Assembly (NCBI RefSeq): GCF_900116705.1
Contig: NZ_FPBP01000012.1
Location: forward strand, 1-64,000
Length of the DNA: 64,000 bases
Direction: 5' to 3'
DNA from: Halomonas korlensis
GTDB taxonomy: Bacteria > Pseudomonadota > Gammaproteobacteria > Pseudomonadales > Halomonadaceae
Numbering within the stretch: the first letter of the stretch is position 1; each line of letters starts with the position of its first letter. Of the stretch, positions 17,404 through 26,912 are shown in pieces. A program made the translations under genes and the position numbers. The notes under the pieces were generated by a model. The model had not been told where the DNA came from, ran no database searches, and saw only the letters and a program-made list of their open reading frames with translations.

Positions 17404-19269
17404 CTACCCGCTCTCCCGGGTCGCCGACAGCTCGGCAACCTGACGAGGATTGCGCGGATAGAACCGTTCCGGCTGGCGTGCCACGTGCGCGAACAGGCGG
17501 GTGTCCTTGTAGGGCATCTTCATGAAGCCCGAGACCCCGAGCCCCTCGATCAGCCCCACCGCCGCGAGGATGTCATCCAGCCGCTGGCGAAATTCCGCCT
17601 CGCGCGAGGGGTCGAGCAAGCGGTAGTAGCTGTGGATCTTGAGATTCTCTGGCAGCGCCTCGAAGATGATCATCCCGGTATGATGGATCTCGTTGAGCGC
17701 TTCAAGCGAGGCGATGATCGCCTGGGGCAACACCAGAAACTCTTCGGGGTCGGGACCATCCTCGAAGTAGCTGTGCAGGCGAGTATGATCCTCCAGCTCC
17801 GGCATCGCGCTTACCTCGAAGGCCAGGCGCATGCCGGGTTCGAGCGCGAAGGGGCGATCGGGACCCTCACGATCCAGGTGCAGGGTATCGCGGGCGTTGA
17901 ATAGACAGCTCTTGAAGATGCCACGGCGATGAATCGCCCGGGCGAGCGTCACCATGTTGTTCACGGCCGCGACGAAGGCCGGCTTGAGTGCGGCATCGTG
18001 CAGGTTGAGCGAGGTATCGATGTAGACCCCCTCGGCCTCCCAGCGCACAGCCAGCCCGCCGACCACCGGGTACTTGCCCAGCCGACTCACGGCGGCGAGA
18101 AAGGCTTTCTCGGTTTCACCCATGCCCTGCATGAAGTTCTTGTAGTAGCGATCGAGCTGCACGTCGTTGACATCGTTGAGGGTTTCCGGCCCGCCCTCCT
18201 CGCGCAGAAAGGCCTTACGCGAGCTGTAGACCACGGTGTCGATCTCACGGGACGCCGGCCGCGCCCATACCGGCACCAGCGGCGAGGCGGATTTCTGAGG
18301 GATGTCGAGCATGACCAGCCTGGCGAGCCGCGGCATCTCGCGGATGAAATGATCGCCTGCCTTCATCCGCGTACGCGGATCGGGGTCGAGCATCGCGTCG
18401 AGCATGCGGGCAAACTCGACCGGCAGGCCCAATGAAGTCGCGGGGATGGCGCGGTGACCGAAACGGCAGGACTGGGCCGAGGCCAGCGCATAGAGGGTGG
18501 CCGCGGCGCCCTGCTCGTCGAAGCGGGGCGATGACAACGCCCCGTTGAGCTGCTCTTCGCCGATGAAGTAGACATCCCCCAGCCGGGCATTGGTCTGCTG
18601 CAGGTTGTCCGACATCAGCTCCATGACGTTGGCCGCCACGAACTGCAGGCTAGCGTCGAGTTGCGCGAAGACCGAGGAACCCCAGTCGATCAGCGCCACT
18701 CGCTCGGTGCTGGCGTCGAACACCAGATTGGAGGGCTTGATGTCGCCATGCACGATGGGCCTGTCATTGAGCCCACCGCCCGGCTTGCTTGTCGCTTCTC
18801 GACGCAAGGTGCGCAGGATATCGGCGAGCTGATCGGCAATACGGACCACCAGCCGCGGCGAAAGCCGCCCCTCGCGAAGCGAGACTTCTTCCAGGTTGAG
18901 CCCCGGCGCGCGCTGCATCACCAGGATCGACTGGCGACGCACGCGCTGGAAGACGATCAGCTTGGGCACGCGGGGATGATCGACCTGCTCCAGCATGAAG
19001 GCCTCTTCCTCGAGCCGGTCCTGGAGATGCTGGGGCAGGTTCACCCGGGTGAACTTGAACACGTATTCGTCACCGAGCCCCGTGAGCCCGGCGAATACGA
19101 AGCCGTAGGCCCCCTTGCCGATCAGCTCGATATGGCGATAACCCAGTTGCTCGAGCTGTGTCTGGCACAACGCTACCCACGCCTTGAGTTTGCGTGCATC
19201 GCCATGACTGAGCAGATACACCGATTGCTCTTCGGGTATATAGAATTGCTGCAGGGGACCATGGCTCAT
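17404..19269 (-). CDS. Protein-kinase-like protein with large unknown C-terminal region
   Basis: 621 residues. Residues 45-310 form a eukaryotic-type kinase domain: glycine loop GKGAYGFVF (51-59), candidate ATP lysine K72 in YVFKFT, helix-C glutamates near 87-89, catalytic loop VHGDIKPSNL (173-182, HGD in place of HRD), and metal-binding DWG (195-197, in place of DFG). The catalytic Asp176, Lys178, Asn181 and Asp195 are all present, so activity is plausible. Residues 320-621 match nothing I recognise. The ATG lies 4 bp after the E2 stop codon, so it is probably translated in coupling with the 2-oxoacid dehydrogenase operon. Confidence 0.85.
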   Translation of the reverse strand: MSHGPLQQFYIPEEQSVYLLSHGDARKLKAWVALCQTQLEQLGYRHIELIGKGAYGFVFAGLTGLGDEYVFKFTRVNLPQHLQDRLEEEAFMLEQVDHPRVPKLIVFQRVRRQSILVMQRAPGLNLEEVSLREGRLSPRLVVRIADQLADILRTLRREATSKPGGGLNDRPIVHGDIKPSNLVFDASTERVALIDWGSSVFAQLDASLQFVAANVMELMSDNLQQTNARLGDVYFIGEEQLNGALSSPRFDEQGAAATLYALASAQSCRFGHRAIPATSLGLPVEFARMLDAMLDPDPRTRMKAGDHFIREMPRLARLVMLDIPQKSASPLVPVWARPASREIDTVVYSSRKAFLREEGGPETLNDVNDVQLDRYYKNFMQGMGETEKAFLAAVSRLGKYPVVGGLAVRWEAEGVYIDTSLNLHDAALKPAFVAAVNNMVTLARAIHRRGIFKSCLFNARDTLHLDREGPDRPFALEPGMRLAFEVSAMPELEDHTRLHSYFEDGPDPEEFLVLPQAIIASLEALNEIHHTGMIIFEALPENLKIHSYYRLLDPSREAEFRQRLDDILAAVGLIEGLGVSGFMKMPYKDTRLFAHVARQPERFYPRNPRQVAELSATRESG

Positions 19270-19273
19270 GGGC

Positions 19274-20593
19274 TTAGCTCAGGTACAACAACATCGTTTC
19301 CGGGGCTTCGAGGTAGGCTTTCCAGGCGTTGCAGAAACGGGCGATGGTGCCGCCATCAATGAGGCGATGATCGCCCGCCCAGGTGACGGTCAGAATGGCC
19401 CGCTTGACGACATTGTCGTGGTCATCGAAGCGCGGCAGCCACTGCGTCTTGCCAATGGCGACGATCGCCACTTCCGGGGCGTTGATGATCGGCGCGGCGT
19501 AGGTCCCGCCCAGCGCGCCAATATTGGAGATGCTGATGGTACCGCCCTTGAGGTCCTGCTGGACGACTCGCCCCTCGCGCGCCTCAGCGGTCAGGCGCTG
19601 CGTCTCCCTGGCAAGCGCGAGCAGACTCAACCGCTCCACGCCCTTGACGTTGGGAACCATCAGTCCTGCCTTGCCATCCACGGCCATGCCGATATTCACC
19701 GACGGCAGATAATGGATCTCATCAACAGCGTCGTTCAGGCGCGCATTGAGAATCGGAAATTCCTGCACCGCCAGCGCCAGGGCCTTCATGAAGAAGGGCA
19801 TCAGCGTCAGGCGTGTGTCCTGCGCCTCGGCACGCGGCTTGAGCCGTTCGCGCAGGGCGAGCAGGTCGGTGACGTCGATCTGCTCGCCATAGTGGAAGTG
19901 AGGGATCGTGGTCGCCGCCTCGACCATGCGCCGCGCCATGACCGCCCGCATACCGCGCAGGGGCTCCACGCGAGTCTCGGCCGCGGCATCGGCTCGGGCC
20001 GCCGGCTCGCTGTCTTGTTCGACCCCCTGCTCGAGCATATGCAACACATCGTCCTTGAGCACTCGGCCGTCCTTGCCGGAACCGGGCACATCCTCGAGCG
20101 CCAGGTCATGTTCGCGCAGTAATCGACGCACCGCCGGGCTCGCGGGAATGCGTCCATAAGGGCCCTGGCCCCTCGGGGCGTCTCCCACCCTCCCTACCCG
20201 CTCGCCCGCAGCCATAGAAGGTCGTGTAGCGGCGGTTGAGGCATCATCGACCCCCGTATCAATATCGTCGCTGATATTTCTGTCTTTTACCGGAGCATTT
20301 TTCTGCGACTCGACCGGTACGTCACCTTCTTGATCGTCGTCTTGCCCTTGACCCTCACCCTGGACCTCATAGGAAAACAACGGCGAATGTACCTTGGCAA
20401 TCTCGCCCTTGGGGACGAATAGCCGCGTCACCCTTCCCGCCTCGGGGGCGGTGATCTCGACCAGTGCCTTGTCGGTCATGACCTCGACCACCGGCTGGTC
20501 CTCCTCGATGAGATCGCCCTCGGCGACCCGCCATTCGACTATCTCGCACTCCACGATACCTTCACCGATATCGGGCAGCTTGAACTCGCTCAT
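19274..20593 (-). CDS. bkdB: Branched-chain 2-oxoacid dehydrogenase E2, dihydrolipoyl acyltransferase
   Basis: 439 residues with the standard order: one lipoyl domain with Lys42 in VMTDKALVEITAP; a linker rich in Asp, Gln and Glu; a peripheral-subunit-binding domain (IPASPAVRRLLREHDL, then GKDGRVLKDDV); and the acyltransferase domain ending in the catalytic GDHRLIDGG. The closest guess is the branched-chain complex because the partner E1 is a separate alpha and beta pair. It transfers the acyl group to CoA. It follows E1 beta by 45 bp. No E3 gene follows; a kinase-like gene does. Confidence 0.93.
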   Translation of the reverse strand: MSEFKLPDIGEGIVECEIVEWRVAEGDLIEEDQPVVEVMTDKALVEITAPEAGRVTRLFVPKGEIAKVHSPLFSYEVQGEGQGQDDDQEGDVPVESQKNAPVKDRNISDDIDTGVDDASTAATRPSMAAGERVGRVGDAPRGQGPYGRIPASPAVRRLLREHDLALEDVPGSGKDGRVLKDDVLHMLEQGVEQDSEPAARADAAAETRVEPLRGMRAVMARRMVEAATTIPHFHYGEQIDVTDLLALRERLKPRAEAQDTRLTLMPFFMKALALAVQEFPILNARLNDAVDEIHYLPSVNIGMAVDGKAGLMVPNVKGVERLSLLALARETQRLTAEAREGRVVQQDLKGGTISISNIGALGGTYAAPIINAPEVAIVAIGKTQWLPRFDDHDNVVKRAILTVTWAGDHRLIDGGTIARFCNAWKAYLEAPETMLLYLS

Positions 20594-20638
20594 GATGCGT
20601 CTCCTGTCCTGGCTCGCATAAGCCCTGATACCGAATCG

Positions 20639-21616
20639 TCAGAAGGCCAGGCTGGCCTTGATCGCCTCGAAGATCTTCAGATGGTCCGGCAGATACTCCT
20701 TTTCCAGCGTAAGCGGAAAAGGCGTATCCAGGCCGGTCACCCGGGCGATCGGCGATTCCAGGTACAGGAAACAACGCTCCTGGACGGTGGCCGCGATCTC
20801 AGCGGCGAAGCCTCCGGTCAATGGCGCCTCGTGGGTGATCAGGAGTCGCCCGGTCTTGAGCACCGACTCAACCACGCTGTCCTCGTCCCAGGGCACGATG
20901 GTGCGCAGGTCGATGACCTCGCAGGAAACGCCCTCCTTCTCGGCAAGCTCGACGGCGCGCTCGATGACTTCCATCTGCGCCCCCCATCCCACCAGGGTGA
21001 TGTCGGCGCCCTCGCGGGTGACCTCAGCCTCGCCGATGGGCAGCTGGTAATCCTCCTCGGGCACCTCGCCGGTGGAGGCCCGATAGAGACGCTTGGGCTC
21101 GAAGAAGATCACCGGGTCGGCGTCACGGATCGACGCCAGCAGCAGCCCCTTGGCCTGGTAGGGATCGCGCGGCACCACCACCTTGAGCCCTGGTGTGTGC
21201 GCAAAATAGGCCTCGGGGGATTGGGAATGGTAGTGGCCCCCCGCGATGCCGCCCCCGTAGGGCGCGCGAATGGTCAGCCCGCCGACATTGAAAAGATCGC
21301 CCGAGCGGTAACGGAACTTGGCCGTCTCGTTGACGATCTGGTCGAAGGCCGGATAGATGTAATCGGCGAACTGGATTTCCGCGACCGGGACCGAGCCCTG
21401 GGCGGCCAGGCCGTTGGCAAAGCCGATGATTCCCTGTTCGACCAGCGGTGTATTGAAGCAGCGCGACCTGCCATACTTTTCCTGCAAATGGCTGGTGGCA
21501 CGGAAGACGCCGCCGAAGCTGCCCACGTCCTCGCCGAAGCACAGCACCTTGTCGTCCTCAGCCATGGCGATATCCAGCGCGTTATTGATGGCCTGCAGCA
21601 TGTTCATGGTCGGCAT
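20639..21616 (-). CDS. bkdA2: Branched-chain 2-oxoacid dehydrogenase E1 beta
   Basis: 325 residues from the ATG at 21616, chosen because a GGGAGGGG ribosome site precedes it and it follows the E1 alpha stop by one base; an upstream in-frame start at 21661 is less likely. Family sequence includes [37 protein letters not shown] and [20 protein letters not shown]. It forms the alpha2beta2 thiamine-diphosphate enzyme that decarboxylates branched 2-oxoacids from Leu, Ile and Val. Confidence 0.94.
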   Translation of the reverse strand: MPTMNMLQAINNALDIAMAEDDKVLCFGEDVGSFGGVFRATSHLQEKYGRSRCFNTPLVEQGIIGFANGLAAQGSVPVAEIQFADYIYPAFDQIVNETAKFRYRSGDLFNVGGLTIRAPYGGGIAGGHYHSQSPEAYFAHTPGLKVVVPRDPYQAKGLLLASIRDADPVIFFEPKRLYRASTGEVPEEDYQLPIGEAEVTREGADITLVGWGAQMEVIERAVELAEKEGVSCEVIDLRTIVPWDEDSVVESVLKTGRLLITHEAPLTGGFAAEIAATVQERCFLYLESPIARVTGLDTPFPLTLEKEYLPDHLKIFEAIKASLAF

Positions 21617-21617
21617 C

Positions 21618-22838
21618 CTAGGCCCCTCCCTTGTCGTCGGCGTCGTCACGCGGCGAGACATCAGGGTCCAGCGACATGGCGCCTTTCGGATAGGCCTCGG
21701 GGTAGCGGCGAATGTGCGTCTTGAGGGTATCCAGCTGGCGCTGCAGGGCCGGCGTCACGTCGGCATAGACATCGGTGACCAGGCTATCGAGCGGCGGCGG
21801 CGGACGCTTCTGGGCTCGCTTCATGGTCTCGAGCACCTCGCGACGCAGGCGCTCCTGGCACTCCCTCTCTTCCTCGTCGCTCCACCAACCCCTGTCGTTC
21901 AGCCAGCGACGCATGCGCAGCAGCGGGTCCTTCTCACGCCAGGCTTCTTCTTCCTTCTTCGAGCGATACCCCGAGGGGTCGTCAGACGAGGAATGGGCCG
22001 CCAAACGGTAGGTCATCGCCTCGATCAACACCGGCTGGTTGTGCTCGACGGCCAGGCGTCGCGCCGCCTGAGTGGCGGCGTAGACGGCCAGGATGTCGTT
22101 GCCATCGACGCGGATCACATGCATGCGGTAGCCAAAGGCGCGCGGCGCCACACCGTCCGCGGCGAACTGCTCGATGGAGGGCGTGGAGATCGCGTAGCCA
22201 TTATTGCGACAGAAGAAGATTACCGGCACCTGATGCACTGCCGCCATGTTCAACGCGGCATGAAAGTCGCCTTCCGAGGCGGCGCCCTCGCCGAAGAATA
22301 CCGTGGTGCACTGCCCTTCCCCGGCCAGCTTCTGCCCGTAGGCGAAGCCCGTGGCCTGGGGAATCTGCGTGGCCAGCGGTGAGGAGATGGTCAAGTAGTG
22401 AAGCTTGCGCGATCCGTAATGGATCGGCATCTGGCGACCCTTGCCGTAGTCGAGCTCGTTGCCGAACAGCTGGTTCATGAACTCGTCGAAGCTGAAGCCC
22501 CGATACATCAGGGCGCCCTGTTCTCGGTACTGGGCCATGATCATATCGGCGTCGTCGAGTGCCGCCGTCGCTCCAATGACCGCCGCTTCCTCGCCGGTGC
22601 ACTGCATATAGAAGCTCAGCCGGCCCTGACGCTGCGCCGCCATCATGCGCTCGTCGAGCACCCGGGTCGCCACCATGGCGTGGTAGATGCGCCGCGCCGC
22701 GTCGCGGCCAAGCTCGGGTGCCACCGCGCCGTCGAAGAGCGTGCCGTCCTGCTGAAGCAGGCGGAAGGTAGGAATACTGAATTCATCGCCAGCGAGAAAG
22801 TCCGGCGAGTGGATATCCGTTGTCGTTGTCATCACCAT
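21618..22838 (-). CDS. bkdA1: Branched-chain 2-oxoacid dehydrogenase E1 alpha
   Basis: 406 residues. The thiamine-diphosphate motif [20 protein letters not shown], ending in the NNGYA element ([12 protein letters not shown]), is intact. The phosphorylation-loop region [17 protein letters not shown] is present, as in mitochondrial BCKDH where its serines are regulatory sites. This is the first gene of the operon. An alternative ATG lies two codons downstream (MTTTTDIHS) with better ribosome-site spacing. A palindromic candidate operator lies about 90 bp upstream. Confidence 0.94.
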   Translation of the reverse strand: MVMTTTTDIHSPDFLAGDEFSIPTFRLLQQDGTLFDGAVAPELGRDAARRIYHAMVATRVLDERMMAAQRQGRLSFYMQCTGEEAAVIGATAALDDADMIMAQYREQGALMYRGFSFDEFMNQLFGNELDYGKGRQMPIHYGSRKLHYLTISSPLATQIPQATGFAYGQKLAGEGQCTTVFFGEGAASEGDFHAALNMAAVHQVPVIFFCRNNGYAISTPSIEQFAADGVAPRAFGYRMHVIRVDGNDILAVYAATQAARRLAVEHNQPVLIEAMTYRLAAHSSSDDPSGYRSKKEEEAWREKDPLLRMRRWLNDRGWWSDEEERECQERLRREVLETMKRAQKRPPPPLDSLVTDVYADVTPALQRQLDTLKTHIRRYPEAYPKGAMSLDPDVSPRDDADDKGGA

Positions 22839-22926
22839 GATCCTGAGCCCCTTTTGAGGGCAGTGTTGTCGCTAATGGGTCTCGCCGCCAGGGGATCGGC
22901 CCCGCCGGCCGTCAACGCAGTCAAAT

Positions 22927-22942
22927 TTGACGTTAACGTAAA
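22927..22942. promoter_or_regulatory. Palindromic operator upstream of bkd operon (LiuR-like)
   Basis: The 16-bp element TTGACGTTAACGTAAA contains the perfect palindrome ACGTTAACGT with TT/AA flanks. It resembles the ACGTAAACGT-type sites of MerR-family LiuR regulators of branched-chain amino-acid breakdown in gammaproteobacteria (from memory, so only indicative). It lies about 90 bp upstream of the E1 alpha start. Confidence 0.5.
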
Positions 22943-23036
22943 CGGCATATAGGGGAAAGATTTTTTCTAACTGAGTGTTGCCTGGGCTCTGTGGGCAGTC
23001 TCGGGTCGCAAGCGAGATTATCGGAGTGGACTCGGC

Positions 23037-23798
23037 TCAACGTCTGGCGCGCCGCAGCGCCAGTCGCTCGAAAGTACTGTCCACGGTGAGTGCCAGCAAT
23101 CCGATCATCAGCGCACCTTGCAAAATATAGGCGGTATTGCCGTTGACGATGCCGGAGATGATCGGATCGCCGAGGTTGCTGGCGCCGACCGTCGCGCCCA
23201 GTGCGGCGGTAGCGATGTTGACCGTCACCGAGGTGCGGATGCCCGCCACAATCACCGGCGCGGCCAAGGGCAATTCGACCTGGCGAAGCACCTGCCCACG
23301 ACTCATGCCCATGCCACGCGCCGCTTCGAGTATCGACGAGTCGATGCCCTGCAGCCCCGCCAGGGTATTGCGCACGATGGGCAGTAGCCCGTAAAGCAGC
23401 AAGGCGACGATGATCGGCAAGGTGCCGAAGCCCAGCACCGGCACGGCCAGTGCCAGCACCGCGACAGGCGGAAAGGTCTGGCCCATGGAGGCAATCTGCG
23501 CGACCAGTGGCAGAAAGTCCCGACCGGCTCGGCGCGTCACCGCAATGGCCGCACTCACCCCGACCAACGTGGCGAGCAACGAGGCCACCATCACGACCAG
23601 CAGATGACGCCCCAGCAAGGTGACGAAGTCGGCGCGATCGTAGATGACCTGTCGGCTGTCGGTCTCGATCCAGCGAAAGACGCCCTCCAGCTCGGCCATG
23701 CCAACGGTCAGGACCAACAGCAGTGCCAGCCAGGTCAGTGGCAAACGCCAGCGATGCACAGCGCGATTTGCCCGCCGTGGAACGCCTCGTTCATTCAT
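23037..23798 (-). CDS. yehW: Osmoprotectant ABC transporter permease (YehW-like)
   Basis: 253 residues from the ATG of MNERGVPRRA; a longer in-frame extension overlaps the ATPase gene and lacks similarity to permeases. It has about six membrane spans and the permease EAA-type loop ILEAARGMGMSRGQVLRQVELPLA (given here in parts: ILEAARGMGMSR, QVELPLA). Length matches YehW (243 aa). It is the last gene of the four-gene operon and overlaps the ATPase gene by 8 bp. It forms the membrane channel with YehY. Confidence 0.9.
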   Translation of the reverse strand: MNERGVPRRANRAVHRWRLPLTWLALLLVLTVGMAELEGVFRWIETDSRQVIYDRADFVTLLGRHLLVVMVASLLATLVGVSAAIAVTRRAGRDFLPLVAQIASMGQTFPPVAVLALAVPVLGFGTLPIIVALLLYGLLPIVRNTLAGLQGIDSSILEAARGMGMSRGQVLRQVELPLAAPVIVAGIRTSVTVNIATAALGATVGASNLGDPIISGIVNGNTAYILQGALMIGLLALTVDSTFERLALRRARR

Positions 23799-24735
23799 GG
23801 CGGGTATTTCCGACCAGGCGCTGCAACGAGAGCTCGCCCACGGGTATATCCTCGTCATCGATCACCGTCAGCCGATCGGCGTGCTCGCGAAACATCACCG
23901 CGAGCGCCTGGCGCAGGGTGGCGTCACGGTGCACGCGGGCCGTGGCATTCAACCGTGGCCCGAGCGCTAGCATACGTTCGCCGACAGTTACCAGACTGGC
24001 CTCCTTGAGGCCACGATCGTCCCCGCCCAGCATCGATTCGACGAAGGGGGTTGCCGGTTCGTGGAGCAGTTCCAAGGGTGTGCCCTGCTGGACGATTCGC
24101 CCGGCGTCCATCACCACCAGCTTGTCGGCGAGACGCAGTGCTTCGTCCATATCGTGGGTCACGAAGACGATGGTCTTGTGCAGCCGCGCCTGCAACTCGC
24201 GCAGCTCGTCCTGAAGCGCCTCGCGGGTGATCGGGTCGAGGGCACCGAACGGCTCGTCCATCAGCAAGATGTCGGGATCAGCCGCCAGCGCGCGGGCCAC
24301 GCCGACTCGCTGCGCCTGCCCTCCCGACAGCTGGTCGGGATACTTGTCGGCGAACGTCTCGCGCGGCAGCCCCAGTAGCGCCATCAGTTCATCTACCCGC
24401 GATTCGATTCGCTCGGGCGACCACTTGAGAAGCCGCGGCACCAGGCCGATGTTGCGGGCCACCGTCCAGTGAGGAAACAGCCCGGTACTCTGGATCACAT
24501 AGCCGATGCGTCGCCTGAGCGTATCCTCCTCGAAGCGACGAATCGGCTGGCCGTCGATATGAATCTCGCCCTCGCTATGCTCTATCAGGCGATTGATCAT
24601 GCGCAGCGTCGTCGACTTGCCGCATCCAGAGGTGCCGACCAGCGCGCAGAGCTCGCCGCTCTCGACTCGCAGCGAAATGCCATCGACGGCAGTTTCCTCA
24701 CCGAAGCGTTTGGTGACGTCAAAGAGTTCGATCAT
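23791..24735 (-). CDS. yehX: Osmoprotectant ABC transporter ATPase (YehX-like)
   Basis: 314 residues. Walker A GTSGCGKST (34-42), a Q-loop in IGYVIQSTGLFPHWTV, the signature LSGGQAQRVGVARAL, Walker B ILLMDEPFGALDP, and the switch His in VFVTHDMDEAL are all present. The C-terminal region after residue 240 is a short CBS-like domain (LRQALAVMFREHADRLTVID), as in glycine-betaine importers where it senses ionic strength. The start overlaps the yehY stop (ATGA). Confidence 0.95.
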   Translation of the reverse strand: MIELFDVTKRFGEETAVDGISLRVESGELCALVGTSGCGKSTTLRMINRLIEHSEGEIHIDGQPIRRFEEDTLRRRIGYVIQSTGLFPHWTVARNIGLVPRLLKWSPERIESRVDELMALLGLPRETFADKYPDQLSGGQAQRVGVARALAADPDILLMDEPFGALDPITREALQDELRELQARLHKTIVFVTHDMDEALRLADKLVVMDAGRIVQQGTPLELLHEPATPFVESMLGGDDRGLKEASLVTVGERMLALGPRLNATARVHRDATLRQALAVMFREHADRLTVIDDEDIPVGELSLQRLVGNTRHE

Positions 24736-25892
24736 TTCGCCCCTCCCGGGCGCAGTCGCTCGCTCAGGGCGCCGAGCAAGGCATCCGCTACCAATGCCAT
24801 GCCCAGAATCGGCAGTGCGCCCAACAGCACCAAGTCCATCGCCGCCTGTCCCAGCCCCTGGAAGATGAAACCACCCAGCCCTCCGGCGCCGATCAAGGCC
24901 GCCACGGCGGCGAGACCGATCGCCTGCACGGTGGTGATACGCACACCTTCGAGCATGACCGGTAGGGCCAACGGCAGGCGGACCTGCAGAAAGACCTGCC
25001 CGCGACTCATCCCCATGCCCCGCGCCGAATCGATCACGCCCGGGTCGACTTCCGAGAGCGCCACGAAGGTGTTGCGCACCATCGGTAGCAGGCTATACCC
25101 CACCAGGGCGATCAACGCCGGCGCCCAGCCGATACCCCGCACCCCGATCGCCGACAGCCACTCAACATTAGCCGCTAGCCAGGCGAGCGGTGCCAGCAGC
25201 AGACCGAACAGGGCCAGGCTGGGAATGGTCTGCAGAAAATTGAGCACGCCGAAACCGGCGCGTTGCAGCGCCGGGAAACGCCGCATGGCGAGTGCCAGGG
25301 CCACGCCGAGCAACAGGCTCGTGCCGACGGCGGCTCCGACCAGTGCCAGATGGTAAAGCACGGCCGCCACGAACTGGTCACTGCGTCCCCGGAACTCCTG
25401 GAGCAGCGCCAAGGGTTCCAGCCACCAACTCAGACACAGCCACCAGCTGAGCAGCACGGGAAACATCAGCGCCCAGCCGTTGAGCCGCGAGCCCCCCAGC
25501 CGAGTACGCAACTCGATCATGGCGAGCAACATAACGAACAGCACGACCCAGAAGCCCGGCCCGATACCCAGGCGCGCCTGGGGCATGTCGGAATCGGCCT
25601 GCCTGGCGGCGGCAAGAGCGAGCACGGCCGGCAGCGCCATCAGCGTGGCCACCGTCACGGCCATGGCAATGCGATACTTGCGTGGGTTGGGGCGAAACCC
25701 CAACACCGCCACTGAGAGCATCGCCAGGGTTCCGGCCAGCATGCCCCCCCAACCGATGGCGTCGAGGGTCGCTATGCCCTCGCCGGGCACGATGCGATTG
25801 GCGGCCACGCTGACCAGGTCGGCGCCAAGCCAGGCCACCAGTGCGGCGAGTATCAGGGCTGGCAGAACGCGGTTATGGCGTGGAGCTTCCAT
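24732..25892 (-). CDS. yehY: Osmoprotectant ABC transporter permease (YehY-like)
   Basis: 386 residues, essentially the length of E. coli YehY (385). The N-terminal half adds about four membrane spans that ordinary permeases lack. The C-terminal half is the permease core with VIDSARGMGMSRGQVFLQ and LPLALPVMLEGVRI. The position between the binding-protein and ATPase genes is exactly that of E. coli osmF-yehY-yehX-yehW, supporting a betaine or related osmolyte import role. Confidence 0.93.
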   Translation of the reverse strand: MEAPRHNRVLPALILAALVAWLGADLVSVAANRIVPGEGIATLDAIGWGGMLAGTLAMLSVAVLGFRPNPRKYRIAMAVTVATLMALPAVLALAAARQADSDMPQARLGIGPGFWVVLFVMLLAMIELRTRLGGSRLNGWALMFPVLLSWWLCLSWWLEPLALLQEFRGRSDQFVAAVLYHLALVGAAVGTSLLLGVALALAMRRFPALQRAGFGVLNFLQTIPSLALFGLLLAPLAWLAANVEWLSAIGVRGIGWAPALIALVGYSLLPMVRNTFVALSEVDPGVIDSARGMGMSRGQVFLQVRLPLALPVMLEGVRITTVQAIGLAAVAALIGAGGLGGFIFQGLGQAAMDLVLLGALPILGMALVADALLGALSERLRPGGAK

Positions 25893-25904
25893 TCGCTGAT
25901 CGGA

Positions 25905-26828
25905 TCACTCGGCCAGCGTATCGAGAAACTCGGATGCCACCTCGCGGGGTGGACGCCCATTGACCGCCACCTCGCCGTTGAGCGTCTGCAGCGTCTCCAG
26001 GTCGAGCGCCTCGAAGAGCGGCCCCAGCAGTGTTTCGATTTGCGGGTAGGTGTCGAGAACACTCTGGCGAACCACTGGCGCTGGCTGATAGACCGGCTGC
26101 ACCCCTTTTGTATCTTCGAGCACGATCAGCCCCAGCGCACCGATACCCCCATCGGTCCCGTAGGTCATGGCGGCGTTGACGCCACTGGTCTGCTGGGCGG
26201 CGGCGCGCATGGTGGCCGCCGTATTGCCGCCGGACAACACCAGCAGTTGGTCTTCAGAGAGCTCGAACCCATAGGCCTGCTGGAACGCCGGCAGCGCCTG
26301 TTCAGATTCGACGAATTCGGCACTCGCGGCCAACTTGAACTCGCCTCCTTGCTCAAGATACGTTGCCAGGTCTTCGAGACTCTCGAGCCCCTCCTCGCTG
26401 GCGAGATCCTCACGTACGCTGATGGCCCAAGTATTGTTGGCGTCGGCAGGCGTCAGCCAGACCAGATCATTGGCCTCCTGGTCACGCTCGCGAACCGTTT
26501 CGTATGCCTCGCTGGGATCGTTCCATACCGGGCTATCGGCCATATCGAAGAAGAAAGCACCGTTACCGGTATACTCCGGATACAAGTCGATCTCACCGGC
26601 AATAAGCGCCTCACGCACAATGCTGGTGGCACCCAACTGGAGACGATCTTCAACGTCGATGCCACCACTCTCCAGCCGCTGCAGGATCAGTTGCCCGAGC
26701 ACCGAGCCTTCGGTGTCGATCTTCGAGGACACCACCACGGGGTCCTGGGCCTGCGCCAGGGAAAACGTCAGCAGGGTACCGGCGGCCACTGCCGCGCCTC
26801 GAGACAAAGGTCGAAACATGATTATCAC
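25905..26828 (-). CDS. osmF: Osmoprotectant-binding protein (OsmF/YehZ-like)
   Basis: 307 residues. The GTG start at 26828 sits 5 bp after AAGGA; an ATG three codons inside is the alternative. A signal peptide (FRPLSRGAAVAAGTLLTFSL ending AQA) precedes the OpuAC-type domain with VVSSKIDTEGSVLGQLIL, LIAGEIDLYPEYTGNGAFFF and YGTDGGIGALGL. It binds quaternary-ammonium osmolytes in the periplasm (family knowledge). It is the first gene of the operon and is divergent from the DUF1853 gene across 84 bp. Confidence 0.93.
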   Translation of the reverse strand: MIIMFRPLSRGAAVAAGTLLTFSLAQAQDPVVVSSKIDTEGSVLGQLILQRLESGGIDVEDRLQLGATSIVREALIAGEIDLYPEYTGNGAFFFDMADSPVWNDPSEAYETVRERDQEANDLVWLTPADANNTWAISVREDLASEEGLESLEDLATYLEQGGEFKLAASAEFVESEQALPAFQQAYGFELSEDQLLVLSGGNTAATMRAAAQQTSGVNAAMTYGTDGGIGALGLIVLEDTKGVQPVYQPAPVVRQSVLDTYPQIETLLGPLFEALDLETLQTLNGEVAVNGRPPREVASEFLDTLAE

Positions 26829-26912
26829 CCGATTCCTTGTGAAGGTAAGCTGACTATAAAACCTGTATCAGCCAATCGCTCATTAACTTCCTCAACGCGA
26901 ATCCTCAACGTA

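Noticed and set aside
25875..26912. Plus-strand open frame continuous with the DUF1853 gene and covering osmF
   Set aside because: The upstream part is antisense to the binding-protein gene; only the part from 26913 shows DUF1853 sequence.
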